A DNA stretch of 64,000 bases. Origin: Massospora cicadina. Lineage: Eukaryota > Entomophthoromycota > Entomophthoromycetes > Entomophthorales > Entomophthoraceae. This document shows positions 34,811 through 45,599 of this stretch, in pieces. The notes beneath the pieces were generated by a model. That model made no database searches, had not been told where the DNA came from, and worked only from the letters and a program-made list of their open reading frames with translations. Each line of letters begins with the position of its first letter. Positions within the stretch are counted from its first letter, which is position 1. A program made the position numbers and the translations under genes. Location of the stretch: assembly GCA_022478985.1 (NCBI GenBank), contig JAKSZP010014535.1, positions 1 to 64,000 on the forward strand, given 5' to 3'.

Positions 34811-35117
34811 TAAACAAACCTACCAGAACAATTCAGCTTCACTATTGGCGAAACAGCATAACCCAACTCTTCAAAATCGAACCACAAAATCACATAATCC
34901 AATTAGCGCACCACTCCAAATAATAAAAAACCATGAGTGGAAAAACCTAGTACAAACCCTAAAACCAACACAACCCGTACAAAATCAACACAAGTTAAGG
35001 AACTGGACAATGACTCAGAGAGGACTGGCCCAATCACACGGAGCAAGTTCAAGGTAATGAACGGTGGCTAGGGCCAGAAGACCCCCCAACTGCTCCTGAG
35101 GTGCCCCGGGCACCTCA

Positions 35118-38100
35118 GTGTCAATAGGGATGCTAAACATCGCAGGAGCCAGGGCTCAAGCATCCCAAGCCAAAAAGCTGGACTTCCTGCAAAAACCCCC
35201 TGTAGACATCTTGGCCATACAAGAAACCCACTGCCTACAGGGGGAAGAGGGATCCTGGTCAGCCAGAGTCTCACCATCCCAGTCGGTATGGATGTCCCAC
35301 TGTGGGGTGATCATCTAAAATAACAAAAATTTAAAAGTTGCTAACTCCTATTCATATCTGTATGGCTTCGTCCAGGCCGCAACAATTGCAAACCAAGAGG
35401 ACACAATTTTGATAGCTTTATCTATGCACCATGCACCACAGCCAAGAGGAAACAATTCCTCAAAGCCATTCCAACGCTCAACCTCCCACCAGAAACTATC
35501 CTGCAGGGAGATTTTAACTGCTGGGACAACCCCACCATGGACCAATGTCCCAACCCCAGGGGATAACCACTGGGACACATTGAGTTCCACACAATGAAAG
35601 CATTTCTTGGACTATATGATACCCTTCCCCTGGGTCTCCACTCCTCCCACACATGATCTGCCCCAGCATACGTGAGGAAATGCTCATCTCAATGAGCTAC
35701 ATCAACCACATCCTCGCACCAAAACCCGCCGCTCGTCTATTTCTAACTTTGCAACAAAAAAGATCAATTTCACTAACCACTGATTCATTTCAGTGCAGCT
35801 CACACCAACCCAAACTCACATGTGGATGTCGCCCTGGAGGAAGCTATACCTGGAGAACATTAAATTATCCAAAATTTCCGACTAGTCAAACACAAAGACA
35901 TGAACCCAGAATATACAACTCCATTCATATTAGGTTTCATTAAAACTTGGGAAATATTCAAAACTGAACTAATAAACAAAACTCGCCATCTCTCCTCATG
36001 CAAGTACACTGTGGACACAGCCACAATCAGTTGCACCTTGGTGGAACTGGACCACCTCGAACAAAACACCCCAAAGTCCAGCTAAAGCCCTAAAGGGGGT
36101 GCAAATGGGCGGAAATCTCCACCCAGCTAGATGCCCTCATCTACAAACACCAGCACAGAATCAAAGTATTGAGAAAAGGTAAGTACATAAAAGGAAGGTG
36201 AAACCTGTTTGTCATATTTCTTCCACCAATACCACTCCTGAGGCAGCCTGCCTACATGAGCACCAGTCTTTAAAGCTGACAGCACCTTGGCAACTGACCT
36301 AGCGGAGGTCAAGGCAGAAATATACCGCTATTACACCAAACTTTATCTCAACGCCCTATCTAACCCCCAAAAAATAAAAATATATAAACACCACCAAAAC
36401 ACAAAGTGCACCTCCAGAATATAACCTCTTGAAACTGATAACGCAGGAGGAGCTCTGGGACACAGTCCACAATCCACCATGTAGGAAATGCCCAAGCCCT
36501 GATGGGATACCCTACAAATTTTACAAAAAATATTTTACACAAATCGCCCCCTTTTTAGCATAAATGAACCAGTGCCTGAAGGAGACACGCCTCCTGCCTG
36601 AAGGCCAGGAAACCTATGTCATAACCCTGTTTAAAAATGGTGACAAACTGGACCTGGCCAACCGGCGCCCAATTTCAGTCTAAAACACTGACACAAAACT
36701 ACTCATAAAAAATTTTAGCAAACAGATAGTCACAATCGCCTCCAAAGCCCTATCACCCAATCAGTTTGGGTTCACACCTGGGCGCTCAATCTGGACTAAT
36801 ATACACTCCGTCGCCAACATATGCCAGTCCAAGGCATCTGGCGCCCTGGTATTCCTATACCAGGAGAGGGCATACAACCATGTTAGCTGGCCATACCTGA
36901 AGGAATGCCTAAGCGCCTTCAAACTCACACCCAGGTTCATAAACTGGGCGATGCTCCTCACAGAGTCCGCGTCCATGGCTGTGTGTGGCCTTGGCTTTTT
37001 AACCAACAAGATCACACCATGCAGAGGGATCAAACAAGGGGACTCCCTCAGCTCACTACTGTACAACTTCAGCTTTGGTTCACTCCTCCGCGTTGCCAAC
37101 TTACGTCTCATGGGCATAACTGCACAAGGCCAGCCCCCAGTCAAGATACTAGCCTTTGCAGATGACTTCGTGACAGGTATAGCTAATAATAATGATTCCC
37201 GACAGCTGGAATGCACCCTAAAGGTATAAACCATTGTGAGTAATGCATTGCTCAACAAACGGAAGAAAGAAATAATCCTCCTAGGCAAATACATCAACAA
37301 CTGGGCCACAAAACCCAAACCCCACAACCCCCACAACGGAAAACCCCACTCATCCTACCCTTTGCATCACCCCTTACAACCAACACCATCCGCCACCTTG
37401 AGATATGGCTGGAAACAGGGAGGTATTCTAATGAGACTATTGAGAGCAATCTACTACAGTGGGTATCCGACTTCATCACTTCACTCAAGGGGAGATCCCC
37501 AGGACTAATGGGACGAGTAGCAGTTGAATACTCACTCATCCTCCCAATGCTGTGGTTCCCCACACATGCAATCCCCTTTTCACCCACCTTCATATCCTCA
37601 ATCCGCACGCTTATCCAGGGCTGTATGTGGCCTGGATTCCAACCACCTGTATGGGTGGAAACGCTATTTGGACCACGCTCCGCAGAGGCATGGGCTTAAT
37701 AGACTTTGAGGGCCATGTCAGCTGTATAATGGGCACCTGGATTAAGAAAGTGCTAGCCATGGACCTCCCACAACAATACTGGTCTAGAGCAACGAGGGCC
37801 AACTTCGCACAAGCGCTCAAAAATACCCAACCCACACAACCTATCTAGCCTACTCACGTTCCTTGCTAAAAGCCCCAATGCAGCGGGCCCACATGGAACC
37901 CCCCTCACTTTAAACGCCTCCTCCACACCATCCGGTATATGGGATGGACCGTCGCTATCACTGTCATTGAGCAGAGAAGGGGGCGACCCAGAGCCCACTT
38001 TATGCAAAGAAAACCAGAGGACCACCTCCAGAAAAACATACTCGCTACAACCCTAGCCATCGCTTTTATTGACTATTTAGATGCTTTTTCATCCTCTACG

Positions 38101-38660
38101 ACCTAGCTACACAGAAAACAATATGGAGGCTAGAGCACCATCCACTCCTCCAGCCAAGGGTAAGAACCAACACTTGGAGCTGCCTCAGGAGAACCTATAA
38201 ATGGCAGATCGCACCAACTCCCTTCATGAAACCTGTGCAGTATGTGGAGGGGAGGGCTCCTTACACCACCGCCTAGAAACATGCCTACCATCCAGAGCTA
38301 TATGGCGTGAAGTTGCGCGCCTGCTTAGGATCTAAAACGACCAGGATTATCTATCTCAAGGAGCAACTTGCGCTCCAGCTCAAATCTCCAATTACACCTA
38401 CCCTCCACTCCCTAATAGTAACCATCACAATGTGGAAAAGCCACACCATTGTTTTGAATGCATTCAAGGGTACCATACCAACCATCCGTTATATAATCAG
38501 TAAGTTCCACGTTCACTTACTGGAGAACTACCAAGCATGGCTTTATGGATACATGAAGCTAAGGCTACAAAGGCTCGTAGAGTCATGGTTCCCACTCTGG
38601 TTCCTCCACATGGACCCCTTCCTCCACATCTGCTCCATAACTGTGGAAACTCCCTAGGAG
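35118..38660 (+). pseudogene. ORF2 (APE endonuclease and reverse transcriptase) of LINE-1
   Basis: The endonuclease starts near 35130 with MLNIAGARAQASQ, LAIQETHCLQGE and SHCGVII. GDFNCWDNPT at about 35510-35540 is the metal-binding loop. RT begins near 36440 (CPSPDGIPYKFY) with NRRPISV, NQFGFTPGRS, GIKQGDSLSSLL and the catalytic FADDF box (about 37155-37170). The upstream Asp motif is altered (YQERAYNHV). The C-terminal part includes MWPGFQPPVWVET and a Cys/His stretch near 38240 (CAVCGGEGSLHH). It is broken by many stops. Confidence 0.9.
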
Positions 38661-38708
38661 TAGCACACCAACCCCCCATACCTGGCGGTAATGGCTGGCA
38701 ACAGGGGT

Positions 38709-38727
38709 AACCTGTATACCCCAGGTT
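38709..38727 (+). other. 3' UTR hairpin of LINE-1
   Basis: AACCTG, loop TATACCC, CAGGTT: a perfect 6-bp stem in the 3' untranslated region. Many LINE RTs bind a 3' stem-loop in their RNA to start target-primed synthesis, so this is a plausible recognition hairpin. Confidence 0.5.
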
Positions 38728-38850
38728 GCTTAATCCTTTTTAATCCTTGCTATGTTTCACTATCCCCCTATATACACACATATTGGTATTGTCCATCCCC
38801 TGGTCGGCTTGCCTCAGTTAAATAAAAAGTTATTTATAAAAATATAATAT

Positions 38851-39895
38851 AGCCAGATGATTGTTCAAACTATTTACAAAATCGTCACTTTAAACAAAAA
38901 AGTATTCCAATGCTAAGGCATTCCCGCTTACCAAAGTAACTAATCTATGGAATCCCCTGGATGAAAGATGGGTGATAACTGACCCCATGTGTCATCCATC
39001 CCAAAGTTACCCTTGGTAAAACTATTACTATTTATATTAATTTTCTGAACAATTATTGCAGAAGATCCAGCAATTATGCCGCAAATTTAGAATAGTTTAT
39101 AATATAAGTGCTACCAGGAAAAACCCCTTTGGGCATAAGAAGCCAATAGGCGCACTAGTGTTTGGAGCAAACTTTAAACTTGGTATAAGTCAGGTGAAAA
39201 TTCTTTACCAAAAACTTTTCATTAAGTCAAAAGCTTATATGGCTGGAGCGCTGGATATGTGGCAATAGTATCAACAAGTTCTGAGGCGACCAGAAGTAAC
39301 ATGATTAGTTGCAATTTGAAGTCAGTTAACTGAACTGCTTAACATCCTGATTGATTATAGTGTAATCACAGTTCTGAGAGCTTGAACCAATGGCCTTGTG
39401 CACCCTCATCCCTTTATAAAATAGAAGATAGCAAACTTCACTGTAGAGGGTTATTGGGTTATTTGTGTCCTCCCTGTTTATTAAAAACAAGTTAAGTATA
39501 TTCCTTTTTATTTTCATAATTTAAACCAAAATTTAACTCCTGAAATTCTTTCTAATAGGCTGATGGAGGGGCCTCATTTTTGTATTACAGTTCTGATTGT
39601 AGCAGTCTCTATGGTCAGTATAACTTTCTTCCACAAGCGTGGTATACAAAAAGCACAGGAAGCTGCTCATGTACCTCAAACTGCAAGTATTCAATTGCTT
39701 CTTGTTAAAACCAGTGTGGGTGCTCAGGCATCTAAAATCAAAGCTGATAATCTTGATATTTTTAATCATGAAGGAGAGTAGCTGGTAGAGATTTCAGTTA
39801 ACAAAAAGTAACATGTGGGAAGAAGTTGACTTGAGAGCTTGAATTACAAGACTATGAGGCATCAGAAACGCCACACCAGTCAACTAGAACAGTCA
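38851..39895. other. AT-rich interval without a recognised gene
   Basis: Between LINE-1 and the B array. A 70-codon plus frame (39056-39268) and a 72-codon plus frame (39563-39781) are open, but no motif is recognised and both are within chance range for this composition. Confidence 0.35.
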
Positions 39896-40091
39896 GATCA
39901 CAAGATTTTATAAACCAGCTGTCACTTACAAAGAAGTTATTGGCAATGGCTATACTCTTTGGAGCAATGGTGTCCATTCTTAGATTAACACTTTGAACAG
40001 GTTCTATGTCACTGATCATATCTGTTGATAATTTGCCCTCCCAGCAAGAAGTTAAGAATGTTGTGGGTCCAAATTGGCTGAGAAGGGGAAA
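39896..40091 (+). pseudogene. Integrase C-terminal end preceding the first B LTR
   Basis: The frame near 39935-40010 reads KEVIGNGYTLWSNGV, matching the integrase C terminus of element B (GDKYSIKSLISGV at 44277). From about 40030 the DNA itself matches the end of element B (TTTGCCCTCC...GAGAAGGGGAAA). It is therefore the tail of a second, largely lost B copy upstream of the LTR at 40092. Confidence 0.7.
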
Positions 40092-40766
40092 TGTCAGACA
40101 TTTATAGTCCCTGATAATGACTTTAATTTAAACAATAAGGAAGAAATCGGCTGAAAAACCCTGGCTGATTCTCAGTGGAACCCCACAAATTTGGGTAACA
40201 CTAGTTTGTATAACTCATGGGAAATTAAAACTACTTTTAATAATTGATTACTCTGATTTCATGGCAGACTCTAGGGCGTCCATCAGATAGATCTTCCCCA
40301 GCCCTACCAGTCCCATCCCAGCACCTACACAGGGACCACCCCCTTTTATAGGGGCAACCAGTGTTCCTCAAGGTGAAATATTTTTTGGAAAAGGGGATGG
40401 TTCAAATATATTAAGTCATTACCTCATGGTTACGTTTTACCCCAAAATAATCCCCTATTCAGAAAATCAGCCTAAGTGAAGCGAGATCAAGGAGCTTTGA
40501 TAGGCTAGAAGCACATATTACTAAATTTTGAAATTCTCAAGCTGTACAAATGTTGAGCTTCGATGTTTAAATACCTTGATCAATTTATTAAGGATACACT
40601 CTCTTTTACCCCCACGCTGCACATAATAAAATGCTATAAAAATTAACCTAAAATATTAATTGGTTTTATATATTTTTATACAAGTGGTGAGAGAAGCCTC
40701 TCTCAATTATTGTTGGATTCAAGGCCCAAAGTACCTGCGAGCTTTTTTATAAGCCAAATAACAACA
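40092..40766 (+). repeat. LTR of element B, copy 1
   Basis: TGTCAGACATTTATAG to ...AATAACAACA, 675 bp, roughly 90% identical by eye to 44452-45126. It is preceded by the purine tract GAGAAGGGGAAA. Confidence 0.95.
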
Positions 40767-40768
40767 AG

Positions 40769-40925
40769 TGGTACTCACTACAGGGGGCCACCTGTACATC
40801 GCAAAAACTATTAAAACGATGTAACTAAACCCTCAGCTAGCCTCCATTGATCTCCAGCTAGCTAGTGCTTTGTCTCGCCTTAAACGGCTTGATCATCACT
40901 TACTACAATGCCCTATTAATAGTTT
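40769..40925 (+). pseudogene. Primer-binding site and gag start of element B, copy 1
   Basis: Primer site TGGTACTCACTACAGGGG (one change from the shared form), then CACCTGTACA, which can pair with ACAGG to form a small hairpin. The gag start (about 40820-40925) reads NPQLASIDLQLAS and ALSRLKRLDHHL, matching copy 2 at 45127. Similarity between copies ends near 40915-40925, where the RPN3-containing segment begins. Confidence 0.75.
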
Positions 40926-41839
40926 AAGTACTTTTGTATAAAAAGTGCAATTTTGAAGTCTGGCATAAGATTGTTAAAATTTTAGTGAGATCATGACTGA
41001 ACTATACTTTGTTGCTATGGAAGTAGATCCTGCTTCCAATAAAAAAAGCTCATTACACATTGATGATTTGAAGCAAAACGTTCAACTTCTCAAAAGAGTG
41101 GTCAGCCTGTTGGAAACTAAGTCCATCACTAGGGTGTTGCGCAGCGTGATGTCAATGAGCAAGCTATTGAGCTCCAACTTTCTGGCTAAAGCTATAACAA
41201 AAGATTATCCAGAAGACCACGTCCGTGGTGGAAGGCTTTTGTTATACCTTTGCTTTAAATTTTTTGATGCTATGGACACTTCCAAGGGTAGCAAAGATTC
41301 TGTTATCAGCTTTATACTTGGAACGGAGCTTTGCCTTGGCTTATTGGTTCAAGTCTTCCTTTTAGATTCAAACGATTTGGAAAAGGGGGTTCAACTATCT
41401 AGCAAAAGTTGTCAAGTTTGTTTATGTCCTCAATCGTCACACAGCAGAAAAGCTCGCAGCCTGTATTTATTTCTATTATGCACGCTTAAATTAGTTGTGA
41501 GGAGAACTGGCTTTTATTTGACTGTATCTTTAGTGACATATCAATTGGCAACTTTGTGCCTGTGATATACAGGTTCCCTAAATACTTCACAAAGCAGTTA
41601 GGCAAGAGTGACCAGTTGGATGCCCACAAGCAGGTTAATCCTGCCATGGAAATATCCCTAATCCGACTATGTGGGAAGCACTTGAATATGAAAGTTTTTA
41701 CCATAGTCAAGACTATACTGGCGCCCAGCAAGAGGGTGTGACCTCCAGAAAGCGCATATAAAAACTCAATGGCCTTTTCATAGTCTGAGCTGTGGTCCAT
41801 GTGCAGTTTCCTTAAGGACTTAATAAAGATTATTTCCAT

Positions 41840-42610
41840 TCTTTAAAAATCAATTTTGGATTTTATTAAGTTTAATTAGGGATTCTAGAAGATGAAACTG
41901 CTTTAAGCAGCTTCATCAGCTCAGATTTGTACTGAGTTTAGGGAGAAGAGTGGGTCATGTTCTCTGTGGAGTCTGTGAGCATCTTCTTGATGACAGGCAT
42001 ATTTTGATTTAGACCCTAAATTTCCTTGTCAAAACCTGTTTCAGAACTAGGATTAAGTAACTTCACAGTTGCAGAAACTTTTCTGCCTTTGTTATTTATC
42101 TTCAAATTGTTCTCGAAGCCTGAACCTTTCCCTATGTCCATATCTCTAATTATTGATTAGTTAAAAGGGGTTTGGCGGCCTCTGATTTGCCAGAGCGCCA
42201 TTTATGAGGGTCTTCATCCTTGTTGCCCTTTTTGGTAATATTGTGGTTGGTAGTATCTGATTCACTAAGCGCCAATTATAAGGGTTTCCATCCTCATCGC
42301 CCTTTTTGGTAATATTGTGGTTGGCGGCATCTGGTTGGCCAGAGCATCATTTATTAGGATTTTCATCTTTGTCAGCATATTTGAGGACATTAGACTCAGC
42401 TGCATCTTGTTTGCCAGAACTTCGTTTTTTAGGATCTAATCCCTCATCATCATATTTGATAACATTGTATTTGGCAGCATCTGATTGGCCAGAGCGCCCT
42501 TTTTATATGGATTTTTTTCCTCATCCACCTCACAAGATTTATTTGAATTCGATTTTGAGGCATCTGATTCATCAGATTGCCATTTTAAAAACTTAATGAT
42601 TGTGTCCCTC
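41840..42610 (-). repeat. 75-bp tandem repeats encoding a charged protein (minus strand)
   Basis: About five imperfect 75-bp units (clearest at 42150-42530), with the recurring plus-strand text CATCTGATTGGCCAGAGCG. On the minus strand they give 25-residue units such as KKRSSGKQDAAESNVLKY followed by ADKDEN, rich in Lys, Asp, Glu and Asn. Non-repeat minus-strand text continues to about 41840 (VKLLNPSSETGFDKEI). It lies between the two RPN3 parts, antisense to them. The protein is not recognised. Confidence 0.6.
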
Positions 42611-43208
42611 ACCCCTTGGCCTTAATCATCGCCCTAGGAAGATTGGGGCAATGTGGCGGTCAGGCAACGCCTTGACCGTTACAGCGCTGAGATGATGAGT
42701 CACAAGCAACGCTTCTTAACATTTTGGTTTGAAGCTATTATTCCAGCAACTTTTATGAACAGGCACACAAACTGCTTGCTAAATCCACTTTTCCTGAGTC
42801 TGTGAGTAAAAACCAATTTGCTTGGCAAATGTACTACCTGGGCCGCATTAAAGCTTTGCAGCTGGACTACAAATCTGCCAATCATCACATCTTTTAGGCG
42901 GTACATAAAACCCCTCAAAATTCAGCGGCAGCTGGGTTCCTTCAGGCGGTTCACAAGCTGGCATTGATTGTACAACTTCTTATGGAAGATCTTCCAGATA
43001 GAAAAACCTTCTGGCTCCCCATGCTGCGGTTGGCGCTGGTTCCATACCTTCATATCACCCAAGCGGTGCATGTAGGGGACCTGGCTAAAATTCAAACAAC
43101 ACTTGCTCAGTACCGCACTCAGTTCCAGGAGTATAAAAATTACAACCAGATCTTACACCTGCGACATAATGCCATAAAAACTGGTATCTGAATGATATCT
43201 CTGTCTAC

Positions 43209-43253
43209 ATCAATGAATCCCCCCTTGGGTTGGGACCATCTAGTACTAAAAAA
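43209..43253 (+). mobile_element. 45-bp 5'-truncated LINE-3 insertion with target-site duplication
   Basis: The insert ends CCTTGGGTTGGGACCATC then TAGTACTAAAAAA, matching the 3' end of LINE-3 (59504-59544). It is flanked by AATGATATCTCTGTCTAC (43191-43208) and AATGATATTTCTGTCTTAC (43254-43272), a duplication of about 18 bp with two differences. The duplicated target encodes the RPN3 motif MISLSY. Confidence 0.85.
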
Positions 43254-43275
43254 AATGATATTTCTGTCTTACTCC

Positions 43276-44451
43276 AAAAACCCTTATTATCCAACTGCCT
43301 CTTTGCCCTATCTCCAGCCATCAGAACGAGTCCTGTCATTTTGGAGTCTCAAACGATCAAGTGGCATGGCAGAGTACACAAAACATATGAGTGGTTGAAA
43401 GTTTGGTACTACTAGGAGGGCATCTTAGAAGCCATATCCAAAGTCTTGGATGTAATCCTGAACTGTAAGAAACAATCCAGCTTCAAGGTCTGATTCGAAT
43501 ATAAACCTAGGACGCCTCAACAACCTTTCCACGCCTTAAATCTGGATGTGTTAAGTCCTCTCTATCAAACCACAGGTGGCAAATGCTAAATATTAGTTTG
43601 TATTAATCATTTCACCAAATATACTGAAGCTGTAGCTCTCCCCACTCAAACGGCTAAAGCCATGGCCAACTTCTTACACCTTTACATTTTCACCCGGCAT
43701 GAATGTCCCAGGTCCCCTTATGTGATAATGAAAAAAATTTACTTCCCATGTGGTGAAGCTCCTTGCTACATCCATGGGAGCGCAACAACTCTTCTCAGCC
43801 CATATAACCCATCTACTAATGGTGCTGTAGAAAGAGTTAACTGAACCCTGGTCTCCATATTCTGCAAAATGGCCAATTCAGACCCTCTCCACTGGGACCT
43901 TAATTTACCCAGTGCTCTTAAGGCCTATCTTTTTTTATTTATCATGCATCTTAAAGATGTCCCCTTTAAGTGTGTTGTATGACCAAGAGCCTGCGATACC
44001 AGCTCTATTTGCAAAAAGATATTTTCAAATACATAACTGACCCAGATAAAGCTATGAAACAGTTCGCCCAAACCATCATCCAACTACAAGCGGAAGCTAT
44101 TACTAAGTTGGCTAAGACAGTCACAAAAGAAGCTAAAGCAGCTAATGAGTTCCCTGTCCCTCTCCCTTTCTTCCAAGTAGCTGACTTGGTATTATATTAT
44201 CACAAAATCAGCACACCTAGAAGCGAGAAGCTTGGTTCAAACTGGGAAGGGCCATTTTTAATTAATTACAAGCGTGGGGATAAGTACTCAATCAAATCTC
44301 TCATTTCTGGAGTCAGAATTAATCAGGTACTTGGTCACTTCATTTGGCCTTATTCTTCCCCCAACATTCTTGAGTGGTGTGATGTTGGACATTTGCCCTC
44401 CAAGCAACAAGTTAAGAATAGTGAGGGTCTAAATCGGCTGAGAAGGGGAAA
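43276..44451 (+). pseudogene. Integrase of element B
   Basis: Zinc finger region HGRVHKTYEWLKVWYY (about 43360-43412). First catalytic Asp in FHALNLDVLSPLYQ (about 43530-43570), followed by INHFTKYTEAVALPTQ. Glu in STNGAVERVN (about 43812-43842), with a stop just after. The second Asp region is degraded. A 165-codon C-terminal frame (43970-44467) reads LGSNWEGPFLINYKRGDKYS. The polypurine tract GAGAAGGGGAAA is at 44440-44451. Closest to element E integrase ([13 protein letters not shown]). Confidence 0.9.
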
Positions 44452-45126
44452 TGTTAGACATTTATAGTCCCTGATAATAACTTCAATTTAAACGATAAGG
44501 AAGAAATCAGCTGAAAAACCCTGGCTGATTCTCAGTGGAACCCCACAAATTTGGGTAACACTAGTTTGTATGTCTCATGGGCAATTAACACTAATTTTAA
44601 CAATAGGATTACTATGATTTCATGGCAGACTTTAGGGCGTCCAAGGGATGGATCTCCTCAGCCCCTACCAGTCCCATCCCAGCACCTACACAGGGACACC
44701 CCTTTTTATAGGGCGGCCAGTGTTCCTCAAGGTGAAATAATTTTGGAAAAGGGTATTGGTTAAAATATATTAAGTCATTACCTCATGGTTACGTTTTACC
44801 CCAAAATAATCCCCTATTCAGAAAATCAGCCTAAGTGAAGCGAGTTTTAGGAGCTTCAACAGGATAGAATCGCATATTACTAAATTTGGAAATTCCCAAG
44901 ATGTACAATTGTTGAGCCTCTATTTTTAAATACCTTGATCAATTTATTAAGGATACACTCTCTTTTACCCCCACACGGCACATAATAAAATGCTATAAAA
45001 TTAACCTATTTATATCTAAAGGTTTTATATATTTTTGTACAAGTGGTGAGAGAAGCCTCTCTCAATTATTGTTGGATTCAAGGCCCAAAGTACCTGCAAC
45101 CATTCTTCTAAGACAAAAATACAACA
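44452..45126 (+). repeat. LTR of element B, copy 2
   Basis: TGTTAGACATTTATAG to ...AATACAACA, 675 bp, the same length as copy 1. Followed by a primer site and gag start rather than host DNA. Confidence 0.95.
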
Positions 45127-45335
45127 AGTGATGCTCACTACAGGGGGCCACCTGTACAATGCAAAAACCATTAAAATGATGGAATTAAACCCTCAGCTAG
45201 CCTTCATTAGACTCCAACTAGCTAGTGCTTTGTCTCGCCTTAAACGGCTTGAGCAGCACTTAATACAATGCTCTATGTACCCCATATACCAGTCATCACA
45301 CTCTCTCCACTTCCTGTATCCCCCAGCAGAGTGAT
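45127..45335 (+). pseudogene. Primer site and gag start after B LTR copy 2
   Basis: TGATGCTCACTACAGGGG at 45129 (one change), then CACCTGTACA. The gag start MELNPQLAFIRLQLASALS (about 45184-45240) continues LKRLEQHLIQCSMYP and ends at a stop near 45334. It shows that another B interior once lay to the right. It matches copy 1 until about 45281. Confidence 0.8.
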
Positions 45336-45599
45336 TTCTATTAATCCACAATCATAATTTGCCAGCATTTCTGAACCTGATTTAGTTTTTTGTAAATTAA
45401 TTTTACATATAATTCCAACCTTTTGTCTATTAACTATGTTTATCCATTAAAATCTTACTTTTCCAGTTGCAAATTACAAATTACAACCAATTTGATTTAA
45501 GAAAGATGAAGTTTGATAATCAGCAAGGGGAGATGAATATATGTCCAATGCCAAGTAAGGGTTAGACGAGTGTGGTGAAAGGCACAGGTTTGGTGTTCA
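45336..45599. other. AT-rich interval between B array and LINE-2
   Basis: No motif recognised. It may be further B gag sequence or LINE-2 5' untranslated region. Confidence 0.3.

Larger units (their letters stand above)
33620..38850 (+). mobile_element. LINE-1: non-LTR retrotransposon with ORF1 and APE-RT ORF2
   Basis: One plus-strand element with an ORF1 relic, an APE endonuclease and RT-containing ORF2 relic, a 3' hairpin and an A/T-rich tail ending ...AAATAAAAAGTTATTTATAAAA near 38845. It is the same family as LINE-2 and LINE-4, judged by shared ORF1 and APE text. There are many stops and frameshifts. I found no target-site duplication. The 5' boundary is approximate. Confidence 0.85.
40993..43275 (+). 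pseudogene. RPN3: 26S proteasome regulatory subunit RPN3 (PSMD3) pseudogene
   Basis: RPN3 is a PCI-domain lid subunit of the proteasome. Part 1 (40993-41490) matches the N-terminal half: LHIDDLKQNVQLLKRVVSLL, TRVLRSVMS, LLVQVFLLDSNDLEKG, then after a frameshift NRHTAEKLAACIYFYYARL. Part 2 (42638-43275) covers the PCI region: ESQATLLNILV, EQAHKLLAKSTFPESVS, YYLGRIKALQLDY, IPDR-type LPDRKTF, THYLTQAV-type HITQAVHVGDLAK and LRHNAIKTGI then MISLS. Part 2 keeps one frame with only three stops. The two parts are separated by about 1.15 kb that could be an intron (…CCCTAG before part 2) or an insertion. The C-terminal ~150 residues are missing: the sequence switches to integrase. Confidence 0.9.
40092..45126 (+). 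mobile_element. Ty3/gypsy-type element B carrying a host RPN3 sequence
   Basis: Two 675-bp LTRs flank a 3.7-kb interior holding a primer site, a gag start, an RPN3 pseudogene and the integrase. Protease, RT and RNase H are absent. Element sequence continues on the outer side of both LTRs (integrase end before 40092, primer site and gag start after 45126), so this is part of a tandem LTR array rather than a simple insertion. It is related to element E by LTR start (TGTCAGA) and integrase. Confidence 0.85.

Noticed and set aside
36761..37336. 191-codon minus-strand open frame
   Set aside because: It lies opposite the LINE-1 RT, whose motifs (GFTPGRS, FADDF) are clear on the plus strand; it is a shadow.
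41486..41839. 117-codon minus-strand open frame next to RPN3
   Set aside because: It partly overlaps RPN3 coding text on the plus strand and shows no motif; kept out as a gene although the repeats further right may be real minus-strand coding.
42306..42596. 96-codon plus-strand frame over the 75-bp repeats
   Set aside because: The repeat units are better conserved as a charged protein on the minus strand; the plus reading gives no regular units.
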